Below, in pieces: positions 1 through 8,496 of a DNA stretch of 64,000 nt. The translations under genes were made by a program, and so were the position numbers. Within the stretch, counting starts at the first letter, position 1; every line of letters starts with the position of its first letter. The stretch is from positions 558,001 to 622,000 of the forward strand of contig JBGAOY010000001.1 in NCBI GenBank assembly GCA_044221555.1, given 5' to 3'. The stretch is from JAEUJM01 sp044221555 (lineage in GTDB: Bacteria; Actinomycetota; Acidimicrobiia; Acidimicrobiales; DATDAH01). The notes below the pieces were generated by a model that made no database searches, had not been told where the DNA came from, and saw only the letters and a list, made by a program, of their open reading frames with translations.

Positions 1-1016
1 GCGCGCTCCTGTTCGACGAGCGGGCGGGCGACCTCGACGTCCGCCTCCCCGACGGCACCGTGCGCGAGATCGCCGCCGACCAGAGCGATCTCTACGCGAC
101 CGGCGAAGGTGGCCTGCTCGGCCTGGTGGTCGACCCGCGGTTCGCCGACAACCGCCGCTTCTACACCTGCCAGGGCCGCCACGCCGGCGCCGCCTACGAC
201 ATCCAGGTCGTGGCGTGGCAGGTGGACGCCGCCTACACGACGGCCACTCGGGTGGCCGATCCGCTCGTGGGCGGACTGCCCGTGGCGCCGCCGGGTGCGC
301 CCTCCCCCGGCCGCCACAGCGGTTGCCGGCTGCGGTTCGGCCCCGACGGCTACCTGTGGATCGGCACCGGTGACACCGCGTCGCCGACGCTGCCCCAGGA
401 TCGCTCGTCGCTCGGCGGCAAGATCCTCCGGGTGGACGCTGCCACCGGCGCTGCGGCCGCCGACAACCCCTACGTGGGCGACGCCGATCCCGGCACCGAT
501 CCCCGTGTGTACAACTACGGCCATCGCAACGTGCAGGGCCTGGCCCTGCGCCCCGGAACCGACCAGATGTGGTCGGTCGAGCACGGCACCTTCCGCGACG
601 ACGAGGTGAACCTGTTGGCCCCGGGCGCGAACTACGGCTGGGACCCCGTGCCCGTCTCCGGACCGCTGTTCTACGACGAGAGCCGGCCGATGACGGATCT
701 GGGCCGCTACCCCGACGCGGTGGTGGCGGCGCGCTCGTCGGGCAACCCCACGAACGCGTGGAGCGGCGCCCAGTTCCTCGACGGGCCCCAATGGGGCACG
801 TGGGACGGCGCCCTCGCGGTTGCGGCGCTGAAGGACAGCCAATTGCACGTGATGTTCTTCACCGACGACGGCACCTTCGTCCGCCAGGAGGTCCCGGTCG
901 AGCTCGACGGCACCCACGGCCGTCTCCGGACCCCCATGCCGGGCCCCGACGGCTCGCTCTACCTGACCACGTCCGAGGCCTCCGGCAACGAGATCCTGCG
1001 CATCACGCCGAGCTGA
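1..1016 (+). CDS. PQQ-dependent sugar dehydrogenase-like protein (5' truncated)
   Basis: This is the C-terminal part of a glucose/sorbosone dehydrogenase-type beta-propeller. The frame is open from base 3 to the window edge, so the true start lies outside. Family motifs are GLLGLVVDPRF, then HSGCRLRFGPDGYLWIGTGD, YGHRNVQGLA and EVNLLAPGANYGWD; these blades bind PQQ and calcium in the soluble aldose dehydrogenase family. The usual role is PQQ-dependent oxidation of sugar aldehydes outside the membrane, but the substrate cannot be read here and the signal peptide would be off-window. The stop overlaps the convergent coiled-coil gene by 14 bases. Confidence 0.85.
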   Translation, partial: ALLFDERAGDLDVRLPDGTVREIAADQSDLYATGEGGLLGLVVDPRFADNRRFYTCQGRHAGAAYDIQVVAWQVDAAYTTATRVADPLVGGLPVAPPGAPSPGRHSGCRLRFGPDGYLWIGTGDTASPTLPQDRSSLGGKILRVDAATGAAAADNPYVGDADPGTDPRVYNYGHRNVQGLALRPGTDQMWSVEHGTFRDDEVNLLAPGANYGWDPVPVSGPLFYDESRPMTDLGRYPDAVVAARSSGNPTNAWSGAQFLDGPQWGTWDGALAVAALKDSQLHVMFFTDDGTFVRQEVPVELDGTHGRLRTPMPGPDGSLYLTTSEASGNEILRITPS

Positions 1017-2502
1017 CGAGGTCGCTCTCGGCGGTCGACGTCGCCGGTGCCGACGCCGACGCCGACGCGGACGACGTGGAGCGCCGGGCCCGTCGCGGTG
1101 GAGCGGTCGCGTCAGCGTCGGTGCCGTCGGCGGCGTCGGCGGCCTCCGTGGCCGTCGAGCCCTTCGCTGGCCCCGAGTCCCTTGCGGGGCCCGAGCCCTT
1201 CGCGGGGCCCGGGCCCGTCGCGGCGCCCGGGCCCGTCGCGGCGCCCGAGTCCTCCGCGGCGCCCGAGCCCTCCGCGGCGCCCGAGCCCGCCCCGTCCTGC
1301 GGTGGGTCGGCTGCGGCGACCTCGTCCGCCGGCTCCTCGTCGGTGGCCAGCACCCGCACGTCGGTGAGGCGGTCGAGGCCGAACTCGGCCTCGAGCTGCT
1401 CGAGCGACAGCGTGGTCTCGTCCGTCACCAGCCCGTCCGCGGCGCCCTCAGCCGCCAATCGCGCCTCGGTGACGACGCCCTCGAGCTCCTCGGTCGCCTG
1501 ATCGGCGGTCGCCCGCACCACGGCATAGGCCTCGAGCAGCCGGTCGCGCCCGACCCGCAGCTGCGCCAATTGCACCTGAGCGTTGCGGCGTTGCCGGGCG
1601 AGGCCCCGCAGCACCTGCTCGCGGGCGGCCATGGCCTCGCCGACCAGCCGTCGACGGGTCTCGCGGCCCTCCTCCTCGGTGGCCGCCGCCCGGTGCTCCG
1701 CGTCGAGGCGGAGGCGCTCGGCCTCGTCCTCGGCCGCCGACAGCAGGCGGGCGACCTCGGCTGCGGTCTCCGCGTGTCGTGCCGCCACCGTCTCCTCGGT
1801 CTCCCGCAGGAGGCGCGAGACCCTGGCCTGGGCCTCGGCCTCGAGTCGCTCGGCCTCGGCTCGAGCCGTCGTGACCAGTGTGTCGGCCTTGGCCCGTGAC
1901 CGGGCCGCGTGCTGCTCGGCCGCATCGGTGGTGGCCGTGGCCGATGCCTCCGCCTCGCCGACGACCTCGGTCGCCTGCTGGCGCGCGGCGCGCAGGGCCT
2001 GCTCGCCGTCGGTCCGCGCCCGGCCGGCCTCGGACTCCGCGGCCCGGGTGAGCTGCTTGGCCCGCTGGTCGGCCTTGCGCTCGACCTCCTCGGCGCGGTC
2101 CTTGGCGGCGCGGAGCGTGCCCTCGGCCTCCGCCCGCATGCGCTGGGTGTCGGCGCTGGCCAGATCGATCATCTCGCGGGCCTTGTCGACGGCCCGGCGG
2201 TGGATGTCGGACGCGGCCTCCCGGGCCGACTGGAGCACCTGGGTGGTCTTCTCGCCGAGGATCGCCGTCAGATCGGACTCGTCCACGTCGTCGACGGTGA
2301 GCGCCGCGGGCGCAGCGGCGTCGGCGGCCTGGAGGCGCTTCGCGAGCTCGGCCTCGCGGGCGTGCAGCGACGCGAGGTTCTGGGCCACCTCGTGCAGCAG
2401 CGCCCGCACCTCGGCCGGTTCGTAGCCGCGCCGCGCCAGGGTGAACTCCGCAGCAGCCACGTACTCGGGATTCAACTCGCCCCGTTCCGGTCGCATCGCC
2501 AT
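1003..2502 (-). CDS. DivIVA-like coiled-coil protein
   Basis: A 499-residue cytoplasmic protein. Residues about 10-45 (LNPEYVAAAEFTLARRGYEP and onwards) look like the short N-terminal DivIVA/Wag31-type segment. Residues about 45-340 form one long, highly charged coiled coil rich in Ala, Glu, Arg and Gln. The remainder is a low-complexity Gly/Ala/Ser/Pro tail with a hexapeptide repeat, then an Arg/Ser/Ala end. In actinobacteria such proteins organise polar growth or the septum, or act as cytoskeletal scaffolds. This one lacks clear full Wag31 similarity, so the cellular role is inference. It stands alone, convergent with the sugar dehydrogenase. Confidence 0.7.
   Translation of the reverse strand: MAMRPERGELNPEYVAAAEFTLARRGYEPAEVRALLHEVAQNLASLHAREAELAKRLQAADAAAPAALTVDDVDESDLTAILGEKTTQVLQSAREAASDIHRRAVDKAREMIDLASADTQRMRAEAEGTLRAAKDRAEEVERKADQRAKQLTRAAESEAGRARTDGEQALRAARQQATEVVGEAEASATATTDAAEQHAARSRAKADTLVTTARAEAERLEAEAQARVSRLLRETEETVAARHAETAAEVARLLSAAEDEAERLRLDAEHRAAATEEEGRETRRRLVGEAMAAREQVLRGLARQRRNAQVQLAQLRVGRDRLLEAYAVVRATADQATEELEGVVTEARLAAEGAADGLVTDETTLSLEQLEAEFGLDRLTDVRVLATDEEPADEVAAADPPQDGAGSGAAEGSGAAEDSGAATGPGAATGPGPAKGSGPARDSGPAKGSTATEAADAADGTDADATAPPRRARRSTSSASASASAPATSTAESDLVSSA
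1158..1283. repeat. Seven 18-bp tandem units
   Basis: Seven contiguous 18-bp units with the consensus agcccktcgcggcgcccg lie in the 3' part of the coiled-coil gene. They encode hexapeptides of the GSGAAE/GPGAAT/GSGPAK type on the minus strand. Units 4 and 5 are identical, which suggests recent slippage or unequal exchange. The repeat keeps the frame, so copy-number change would only lengthen or shorten a disordered tail. Confidence 0.85.
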
Positions 2503-2616
2503 GGCGGGATGGTAGGACCGTGGCGACGAGCGTGCTCGCCGAAGCGGCGATCCCCCCGGCCGAGCGGCGAGCGCGCCTGGTCGGCCCCTCCCGGCGACGG
2601 CGCCGTCGGCGCTCGG

Positions 2617-4899
2617 TCAGAGCCTCGGACGCCGGCGCGGGGTGGCGACCTCGTCGACCGGCCCGTCGTCCCGGATGGCCCAGTAGAGCGGTGGGGCGAC
2701 GAAGCGACCACCCACGCGGAAGATCTCCCAGCCGAGCACCAGGTCGGAGCTGCCCTCGTTCACCGCGACCACCGGGGTGAAGCCCAGGCCCTCCAGCAGG
2801 GGGTTCCCGGCGATCGTGTAGTCGAAGTAGTGCGCTCCCGACCACCCTCGGGGCGAGGCGATGCCGGCCGCGGGGCGCACGCGGAAGTGGGCGAACGCCT
2901 TGGGCCGGCCGTCGCGGTCCCGCCGCGGCACCTGGGCGCCGTGGATGCCGCGCTGTTCCATGCGGACGTTCCAACCCCGCACGTCGCCGTGCTCCTCGTC
3001 ACGGACGAAGGCCTTGCGGAAGGTCTGCCACAGGATCCTCTGGCCGATCTTCGGCAGGCTCAGGTCGGCGCCGAGGTACTGGCGCCCGGCCATCGCCTGG
3101 GGGTCGAGCGGATGAGCGCGGTCCATGATCGCCCGGAGCTGGACCGTGGACATCGCCATCAGGTCGTCCAGGTCCAGGTGACGAGTGGGGATCGAGGACA
3201 TCGGGGCTCCTGGCGGGCTGGGGCGGCGGCCCTTCGGGTCCCGCGAGCCTGCCACGGTGCGCGTGGCACCCCGTGACTCGCCCGGGGCTGAGGGTGCACG
3301 CGGCGGGACCGGCGACGGCACGAGCGAGGGACCTTCACCATCGTCGTGGGGGGCGCCGGCCCGGTCGCCCCGTCGCCCCCCGTGCTGGGGCGCGCTGCGG
3401 TCGAGGTCGACGCCGGCCACGTTGCGGGCGCACAGGGTGGCCAGGGCCATGATCGGGATCTGCGGGTTCACGCCGATGTTGGTGGGGAACACCGACGAGT
3501 CGGCGACGTAGAGCCGGTCGACGGCGTGGTGGCGGAAGTCCGGCCCCACCACCGATGTCGCCGGGTCGCCACCCATCCGGGTGGTGCCGAACATGTGGGT
3601 GACCGCCGTGGTGAACGCCGCGGGGTCGCGCGGGCCGTGCGTCTCGAGGTGGACGAGGTCGGCCACCCCGTTGATGGCCGATCGATGACCCCGTACACCC
3701 GGGTCGACCTCGACGGCGCCCGCGGCCAGCATCATCTCGCCCAGCACGCGCAGGCCACGGCGGAAGCGGGCCACGTCGTCCCGCGTCGGCTGGTACCACA
3801 CCCTCGGCCGGCCGCGGACGACACGCACCCGCCCGCGGGCCTCGGCCCTGACCGCGACACCCCAGTCCACGTGATGCGCGAGATCCTCGATCTGGCGAGC
3901 CAGTCCCCTGCCCACCCCGTCGAGGCGGGCGGCGAGCACGTCGAGGCCGAACCCGAGCGCCTCGAATTTGAGGCCTTCGTGACGCAGGCCGATCACCTCG
4001 TGGCCCTGCGTCGCCCCCTCCCACATGCGCACCGGGTCGGCGAACCGTCCCGACATCGAGACACCCGGATGGCCCTGGAAGTGGTGTCCCACCGGACCTT
4101 GGTCGATCCCACTGGCAAGCAGCAGCGCGGGGGTCTGGACGGCGCTGGCGGCGACGACCACCGCGCGGCCCGCAGACACCCGGACCGCGGCTCCCCCGTC
4201 GGCCCGGCCCAGCACACCGACGGCGCGGCCCCGCTCGGTGACGACGGCGCCGACCTCCACCGAGCTCAGCACCGTCACCCCGGTCGCCTCCGCGTCGACC
4301 AGCAGCGTCCGGTCCACGGACAGCTTGTTGCCCTCCGGGCACCCCTGCAGGCACCGCCCCAGCCCGCGGCACCCCGACACGTTCCGGCGGATCGGCCGGT
4401 GCTCGAGGCCCAGGGCGTCAGCGCCGGCGGCCATCAGCAGGTTCTTGCGACCCGCCACCGCCGGGTCGGTGGGCGCGACCCCGAGGCGCTCCTCGAGCGA
4501 CTGCGTGACCGACTCGAGCACCGCCCACGGCACGGCCTCACCCAACGCGGGATCGGCGACGACCCAGCTCCGGTGAACGTCCTCGGGGAGTCGCCAGCAG
4601 ATGGCACCGTTGACGGGCGAGCTGCCTCCGACCATCTTCCCCTGCAGGAAGGGCATCGGCGCTCGCCCCACCACCACCGATGCGCCCATGTCGCGATACG
4701 ACGCCGACATGGCAGCGAACGCCGACACCGGGAACTCCTCCGGCTCGAACCACGGCCCGGCCTCGACCAGCACCACCGCGAGCCCGTGCGCACCGAGCTC
4801 CGCAGCCACGCTGGCGCCGGCCGGCCCACTGCCCACCACGACGACGTCGCAGGTGAGCTCGTGCGCCGCGGTGAGGCCCCGACCGTCGATGCGGCTCAC
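2617..4899 (-). CDS. GMC-family FAD oxidoreductase with extra C-terminal domain
   Basis: The ORF encodes 760 residues. Residues 1-505 are a GMC oxidoreductase. The FAD dinucleotide motif VVVVGSGPAGASVA is near residue 20, a Cys-rich loop CRGLGRCLQGCPEGNKLS is near 175, and the C-terminal block THMFGTTRMGG...NIGVNPQIPIMALA holds the usual catalytic His/Asn pair. A Pro/Arg-rich stretch of about 60 residues follows, then a 194-residue domain I do not recognise, starting at MSSIPTR (base 3201). That internal ATG has its own strong ribosome site, so the tail may be a separate protein whose upstream frame happens to lack a stop. The start overlaps the preceding small gene by ATGA. Substrate unknown; sterols or alcohols are typical for the family. 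Confidence 0.8.
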   Translation of the reverse strand: MSRIDGRGLTAAHELTCDVVVVGSGPAGASVAAELGAHGLAVVLVEAGPWFEPEEFPVSAFAAMSASYRDMGASVVVGRAPMPFLQGKMVGGSSPVNGAICWRLPEDVHRSWVVADPALGEAVPWAVLESVTQSLEERLGVAPTDPAVAGRKNLLMAAGADALGLEHRPIRRNVSGCRGLGRCLQGCPEGNKLSVDRTLLVDAEATGVTVLSSVEVGAVVTERGRAVGVLGRADGGAAVRVSAGRAVVVAASAVQTPALLLASGIDQGPVGHHFQGHPGVSMSGRFADPVRMWEGATQGHEVIGLRHEGLKFEALGFGLDVLAARLDGVGRGLARQIEDLAHHVDWGVAVRAEARGRVRVVRGRPRVWYQPTRDDVARFRRGLRVLGEMMLAAGAVEVDPGVRGHRSAINGVADLVHLETHGPRDPAAFTTAVTHMFGTTRMGGDPATSVVGPDFRHHAVDRLYVADSSVFPTNIGVNPQIPIMALATLCARNVAGVDLDRSAPQHGGRRGDRAGAPHDDGEGPSLVPSPVPPRAPSAPGESRGATRTVAGSRDPKGRRPSPPGAPMSSIPTRHLDLDDLMAMSTVQLRAIMDRAHPLDPQAMAGRQYLGADLSLPKIGQRILWQTFRKAFVRDEEHGDVRGWNVRMEQRGIHGAQVPRRDRDGRPKAFAHFRVRPAAGIASPRGWSGAHYFDYTIAGNPLLEGLGFTPVVAVNEGSSDLVLGWEIFRVGGRFVAPPLYWAIRDDGPVDEVATPRRRPRL
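3207..3211 (-). promoter_or_regulatory. Internal Shine-Dalgarno before MSSIPTR
   Basis: AGGAG lies 5 nt before an in-frame ATG at base 3201, inside the GMC reading frame and exactly where the recognisable GMC fold has ended. It supports separate translation of the C-terminal 194 residues (bases 2617-3201), either alone or in addition to a fusion. Confidence 0.55.
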
Positions 4900-5270
4900 G
4901 GCCCACCCCGGACCGCGGCATCGACCCGCGGATCGGAGAAGTACGCGAAGCAGGCGACCACCTTCGCCACCTCGACCAGCAGGTCGACCAGGGGAAGCCG
5001 GGCCGCCCGACCCACCACCCGGTCGGCGGCGTCGGCGTCGAGCCCGGCGAGCCCCCGCCGTTGGCCCATCAGCCGTGGCAGCGCCACCGCGATCACGACC
5101 GTGGCGACCCGGAAGCCGGCCGCCAGGTGCAGCGGCGCGGCGCGGTCGAACCGGGCCCAGAACCGGTCCAGGTCGAGCTGGTCGGGTGGGGGGAGGCCGC
5201 AGCCGGGGTCGCCCAACAGGGCGATCACGAGCGCGTCACGCCCCGATCGAGGGCGCGCCGGCGGTGTCAC
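4896..5270 (-). CDS. Small protein coupled to the GMC oxidoreductase
   Basis: About 124 residues from a GTG at 5270; a longer frame reaches 5441, but its extra N-terminus is Arg/Pro-rich and unconvincing. A central stretch LHLAAGFRVATVVIAVALPR could be a membrane helix, followed by a region ending KVVACFAYFSDPRVDAAVR. The stop overlaps the GMC start by four bases (ATGA), so the two are translationally coupled. Small partners of GMC enzymes are known in other systems (for example small subunits of membrane dehydrogenases), but I do not recognise this family. A helper or membrane-anchor role is inference. Confidence 0.6.
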   Translation of the reverse strand: MTPPARPRSGRDALVIALLGDPGCGLPPPDQLDLDRFWARFDRAAPLHLAAGFRVATVVIAVALPRLMGQRRGLAGLDADAADRVVGRAARLPLVDLLVEVAKVVACFAYFSDPRVDAAVRGGP

Positions 5271-5497
5271 AGGCCCGCCCGCGGCGGCCGGTCGCTCGTC
5301 CGCGCCGGGTCGCGGGTCGGCGCTCCGCCGACCGATGCCGCCAGGACGTCGGTGGCTGCTCCACGGTGTCGCGCCGACTGCCACGCAGGCCGCATGCGTC
5401 GCACCTCCAGACGGTCGGCGAGGGTCGTGGCGGACCGCCACCGTAACCCGGGCGCGGCTCGCCCCCGACCGCCACGGGTCGTCCTGCAGCCCACCGG

Positions 5498-5503
5498 TAG
5501 ACT
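5498..5503 (+). promoter_or_regulatory. Possible -10 element (TAGACT) for the radical SAM gene
   Basis: TAGACT ends 10 nt before the ATG at 5514, and no Shine-Dalgarno is present. The expected transcript would have a leader of only about 3-4 nt. There is no clear -35. The 243-base divergent gap holds nothing else I can name. Confidence 0.3.
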
Positions 5504-5513
5504 CGCCGACGCC

Positions 5514-7001
5514 ATGCGCACGCTCGCCGTCCGTCCCTACTCAGCCTGCTACGCACCGTCGGTGCAGGTGTACTTCGACCCCAACGGCGACGTGCGGGCG
5601 TGTTGCCGCAACGTCCGCCACCCGCTCGGCAACGTCGCCGTCGACCGCCTGCGCGACATCTGGGCCGGCGACCGCCGGGCCGCGTTGGTCGATCGCCTCG
5701 CGGTCGACGACTGGAGCCTCGGCTGCCAGGGGTGCGGCACGGAGGTGGCCCAGGAGGGCCGTGACGGGTCGTACCCGGCGAGCTTCGACGCACGTGCCAC
5801 CCACCTCGACGGTGATCCCGCCAGCGGCGCCTGGCCGATGTTCATGGAGTTCAACCTCAGCAACTCGTGCAACCTGCAGTGCCTCCAGTGCAACGGCGAC
5901 CTGTCGTCGTCCATCCGCATCCACCGTGAGCACCGCGCACCGCTGCCGGCGGTGTACGGCGACGAGTTCTTCGAGGATCTCGCCCTGTTCCTCCCCCACC
6001 TGCGCCAGGCGCAGTTCGCGGGGGGCGAGCCGTTCCTCGGCGCCGAGAACTTCCGGGCGTGGGACCTCATCACCGAGGTGGCCCCCGGCCTGCCGTGCAC
6101 CGTGGTCACCAACGCGACGCAGTGGAACGCCCGCGTCGAGGACGTGCTCGAGCGGCTGGACATGAGCTTCGTGTTCTCGCTGGACGGCATCACCAAGGAG
6201 ACCTACGAGTCCATCCGGCTCGGCGCCGACATCGACGCGGTGCTGGCCAACGTCGACCGCTTCTGCGCCTACGCCCGCGAGCGGGGCACCACGGTGATGA
6301 TCAACCACTGCCTGATGGTGCAGAACGTGCACGAGTTCGCGGACCTGCTGCTGTTCGCCGACGCCCGCGACATCCCGGTGAACGTGAGCGTGGTGCACCA
6401 TCCCGGGCACTGCAGCATCGCCCGCCTCCCCCGTTCGGAGATGCAGGCGGTCCACGAGCTGCTTGTGTCGCAGGCGGCCGAGGTGGGCCCACGGCTCGGG
6501 CGCAACGCGGCCACGTGGGAGCGCGAGTTGGCCCGCATCGCGAGCTGGGTGGCCAGCGGGGCCGGCGACGGGGTCGAGGACTCGGAGTGGGCGGCGTCGG
6601 CCTACGAGATCCTCGATCTGCCCCGCCAGGGTGACGGGCCCTACGACGACAGCACGGCCCGCGTCGCCATCGACGCGTTCGCCGACGACGCCGTGCATGT
6701 GGTCTCGGTGGGGCCCGACGACGTGATCCGCTCGTGCCACCCTGCGCCCGAGCAGATGTTCGGGGTGCCGTCGGGCGAGTTCGTGGGCCGGCCCGTCGCC
6801 GACCTGCGAAACCTCCTCACCGCCCAGTACGGGCTGATGAGCGACTACCAGGTCGTGAACGCCGACCTGAACCAGGTGGATGCCCTGGCCCGCTGCGGCG
6901 ACAGCGAGTTCCGCATCTCGCTCGTGGCGGTGCGTGACGAGCACGGGTGGGCCGACGAGGGGCGCATCGTGGTGGGCCGACGGGCCCAGGCCCAGGCCTG
7001 A
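5514..7001 (+). CDS. Radical SAM protein: N-terminal SPASM-like, C-terminal PAS-like
   Basis: A 495-residue protein with an unusual order of parts. Residues 1-80 carry a SPASM/twitch-like cysteine set (C12, C30, C31, C71, C74) for an auxiliary Fe-S cluster. Residues about 108-330 are the radical SAM core, with CNLQCLQC (C119, C123, C126) for the 4Fe-4S/SAM site, then AGGEPFLG and FSLDGITKETYESIR. Residues about 393-495 resemble a PAS sensor domain (HVVSVGPDDVIRSCHPAPEQ, then FGVPSGEFVGRPVADL). The ATG at 5514 is chosen because homologous sequence begins there. Reaction and substrate are unknown; SPASM proteins often modify peptides or proteins. It stands alone on the plus strand. Confidence 0.8.
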   Translation: MRTLAVRPYSACYAPSVQVYFDPNGDVRACCRNVRHPLGNVAVDRLRDIWAGDRRAALVDRLAVDDWSLGCQGCGTEVAQEGRDGSYPASFDARATHLDGDPASGAWPMFMEFNLSNSCNLQCLQCNGDLSSSIRIHREHRAPLPAVYGDEFFEDLALFLPHLRQAQFAGGEPFLGAENFRAWDLITEVAPGLPCTVVTNATQWNARVEDVLERLDMSFVFSLDGITKETYESIRLGADIDAVLANVDRFCAYARERGTTVMINHCLMVQNVHEFADLLLFADARDIPVNVSVVHHPGHCSIARLPRSEMQAVHELLVSQAAEVGPRLGRNAATWERELARIASWVASGAGDGVEDSEWAASAYEILDLPRQGDGPYDDSTARVAIDAFADDAVHVVSVGPDDVIRSCHPAPEQMFGVPSGEFVGRPVADLRNLLTAQYGLMSDYQVVNADLNQVDALARCGDSEFRISLVAVRDEHGWADEGRIVVGRRAQAQA

Positions 7002-7019
7002 GCCGACGCGCCGGTCGGC
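7002..7019 (+). terminator. Short GC hairpin after the radical SAM gene
   Basis: GCCGAC-GCGCCG-GTCGGC, a 6-bp stem and 6-nt loop, starts one base after the TGA. An alternative GGCGG/CCGCC hairpin overlaps it. There is no U-tract. It lies between two convergent genes, so it could act on either transcript. Confidence 0.4.
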
Positions 7020-7051
7020 GGCTCACCGCCCACACCGTTCGGCCGTCGCCC

Positions 7052-7654
7052 TCAGAACACGCCGGACAGCACGCGCACCAACGCGGCGCCCAGGGTGAGG
7101 ATGAGGATGACCCCACCCGATCCGATGGCCACACCGATGCCGAGGATCAGCACGTCCTCGAGGATGATCGCCAGCGCGATCACGACCGCACCCATCGCCG
7201 GCAGCGTGTCGAGGCCGGAGAACGGCGGCGACGTGACCGCGGCGACGGCCAGGCCGCCGAGCAGCAGGCCGAGGATCCGCAGGGCCCAGCGCTGCTGGAA
7301 GAACACGGCCCCCCGCTGGCGGGAGAACCGCTCGAACCACCGGACGCGACGGACGATGAAGGGCACGGCCTTCCCGGTGGTGGCCGTCCCCAACTCACGG
7401 TGTCGCCACCTCGCCGGCAGCCAGATCGTGTCACGACCCAGCACCATCTGGCCGGCGAGCAGGACGGTGATGGCCTCGAACACGTGCGAGATGCCGCCGG
7501 TGGGCAGGGGCAGCGCGGGGATGAACATCAAGAACAGGATCGTGACCGCGAAGCTCTTCTCGGCGAAGACGTCGCCCAGCGTTCCCAGGGTCTTGGGATC
7601 GTCCGTCGAGAGCCACCCTTCGAGCTGGTCGCTGAAGGGTTCGACGTCGGGCAT
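7052..7654 (-). CDS. ExoD-family membrane protein
   Basis: 200 residues with the ExoD (exopolysaccharide synthesis protein D) pattern: an N-terminal TLGDVFAEKSFAVTILFLMF block, then IPALPLPTGGISHVFE and GRDTIWLPARWRHREL, a basic middle region, and three to four hydrophobic segments after residue 120. The family is named from a Rhizobium locus affecting exopolysaccharide and alkali tolerance; its molecular activity is unknown. It is a single gene, divergent from the HAD hydrolase across a 144-base gap in which I see no clear operator. Confidence 0.8.
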   Translation of the reverse strand: MPDVEPFSDQLEGWLSTDDPKTLGTLGDVFAEKSFAVTILFLMFIPALPLPTGGISHVFEAITVLLAGQMVLGRDTIWLPARWRHRELGTATTGKAVPFIVRRVRWFERFSRQRGAVFFQQRWALRILGLLLGGLAVAAVTSPPFSGLDTLPAMGAVVIALAIILEDVLILGIGVAIGSGGVILILTLGAALVRVLSGVF

Positions 7655-7798
7655 CAGGGGTTTCTACCCCGTCGGGGGTCGAGCGGCCCGCGACCCCTGG
7701 GGATCGGGCGGATCGCGGAGACCCGCCCCGCCCCTGGAACCGAGGCGTCTATGGTGCCGGGGTGATCCGCCGGTGACCGCGGCCCCGGGCAGCACCCG

Positions 7799-8464
7799 AT
7801 GATCAGAGCCGCCCTGTTCGACTTCGGTGGGGTGATCCTGTCCTCGCCGTTCGAGGCGTTCGCCGAGTTCGAGCGGCGGGAGGGGCTGCCCGACGGGTTT
7901 CTCCGGACCGTCAACGCCACCGACCCGGACACCAATGCCTGGGCTCGACTCGAGCGCAGCGAGGTGTCGCTCGACGAGTTCCGGGCCCTGTTCGCGGACG
8001 AGTCGCGGGCCCTCGGCCACGAGGTCGACGGGGCGTTCGTCCTGGACCTCCTCCAGGGCACGTTGCGACCGCGGATGGTCGAGGCGGTGCGCCGGTGCTC
8101 CGAGCGCCTGCTGACGGGCCTGCTCACCAACAACTTCGTGGTCGGCGCCGGGGGTGACCGCGACGGCGGCGGCCACGACCACCAGGTGCGCCACGTCGAC
8201 CGCGAGGAGGAGATGGCCGAGGTGCTCGCGCTCTTCGATGCCGTGGTCGAGTCGAGCAAGGCCGGCGTCCGCAAGCCCGATCCCCGGTTCTACGAGTTGG
8301 CGTGCTCGTCGCTCGGCATCGAACCGGCCGAGGCCGTCTTCCTGGACGACCTCGGCGTCAACCTGAAGCCGGCCAGGGCCATGGGCATGACCACGATCAA
8401 GGTCATCGACCCCGAGGTGGCCATCGCCGAGCTGGAGGCCGTGGTCGGGTTCCCCCTCGGCTGA
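7799..8464 (+). CDS. HAD-like hydrolase (subfamily IA)
   Basis: 221 residues. HAD motif I is ALFDFGGVI at residues 5-13: the nucleophile Asp8 is present but the usual second Asp is Gly, as in the epoxide-hydrolase N-terminal-like HAD group. Motif II is TGLLTNNF, motif III is KAGVRKPDPRFYE and motif IV is VFLDDLGVN with its two acidic residues. A Gly/His/Asp-rich insert (GDRDGGGHDHQ) lies near residue 120 in the position before motif III. Likely a magnesium-dependent phosphatase or hydrolase of unknown substrate. The ATG at 7799 follows a GC-rich region without a strong ribosome site. Confidence 0.8.
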   Translation: MIRAALFDFGGVILSSPFEAFAEFERREGLPDGFLRTVNATDPDTNAWARLERSEVSLDEFRALFADESRALGHEVDGAFVLDLLQGTLRPRMVEAVRRCSERLLTGLLTNNFVVGAGGDRDGGGHDHQVRHVDREEEMAEVLALFDAVVESSKAGVRKPDPRFYELACSSLGIEPAEAVFLDDLGVNLKPARAMGMTTIKVIDPEVAIAELEAVVGFPLG

Positions 8465-8483
8465 ACGGCCTGCCGCCGAGCGC

Positions 8484-8489
8484 TACGTT
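8484..8489 (+). promoter_or_regulatory. Possible leaderless -10 (TACGTT)
   Basis: TACGTT ends 7 nt before the ATG at 8497, with no Shine-Dalgarno. The spacing predicts transcription starting at or within 1-2 nt of the start codon. Confidence 0.4.
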
Positions 8490-8496
8490 GGCGCCC

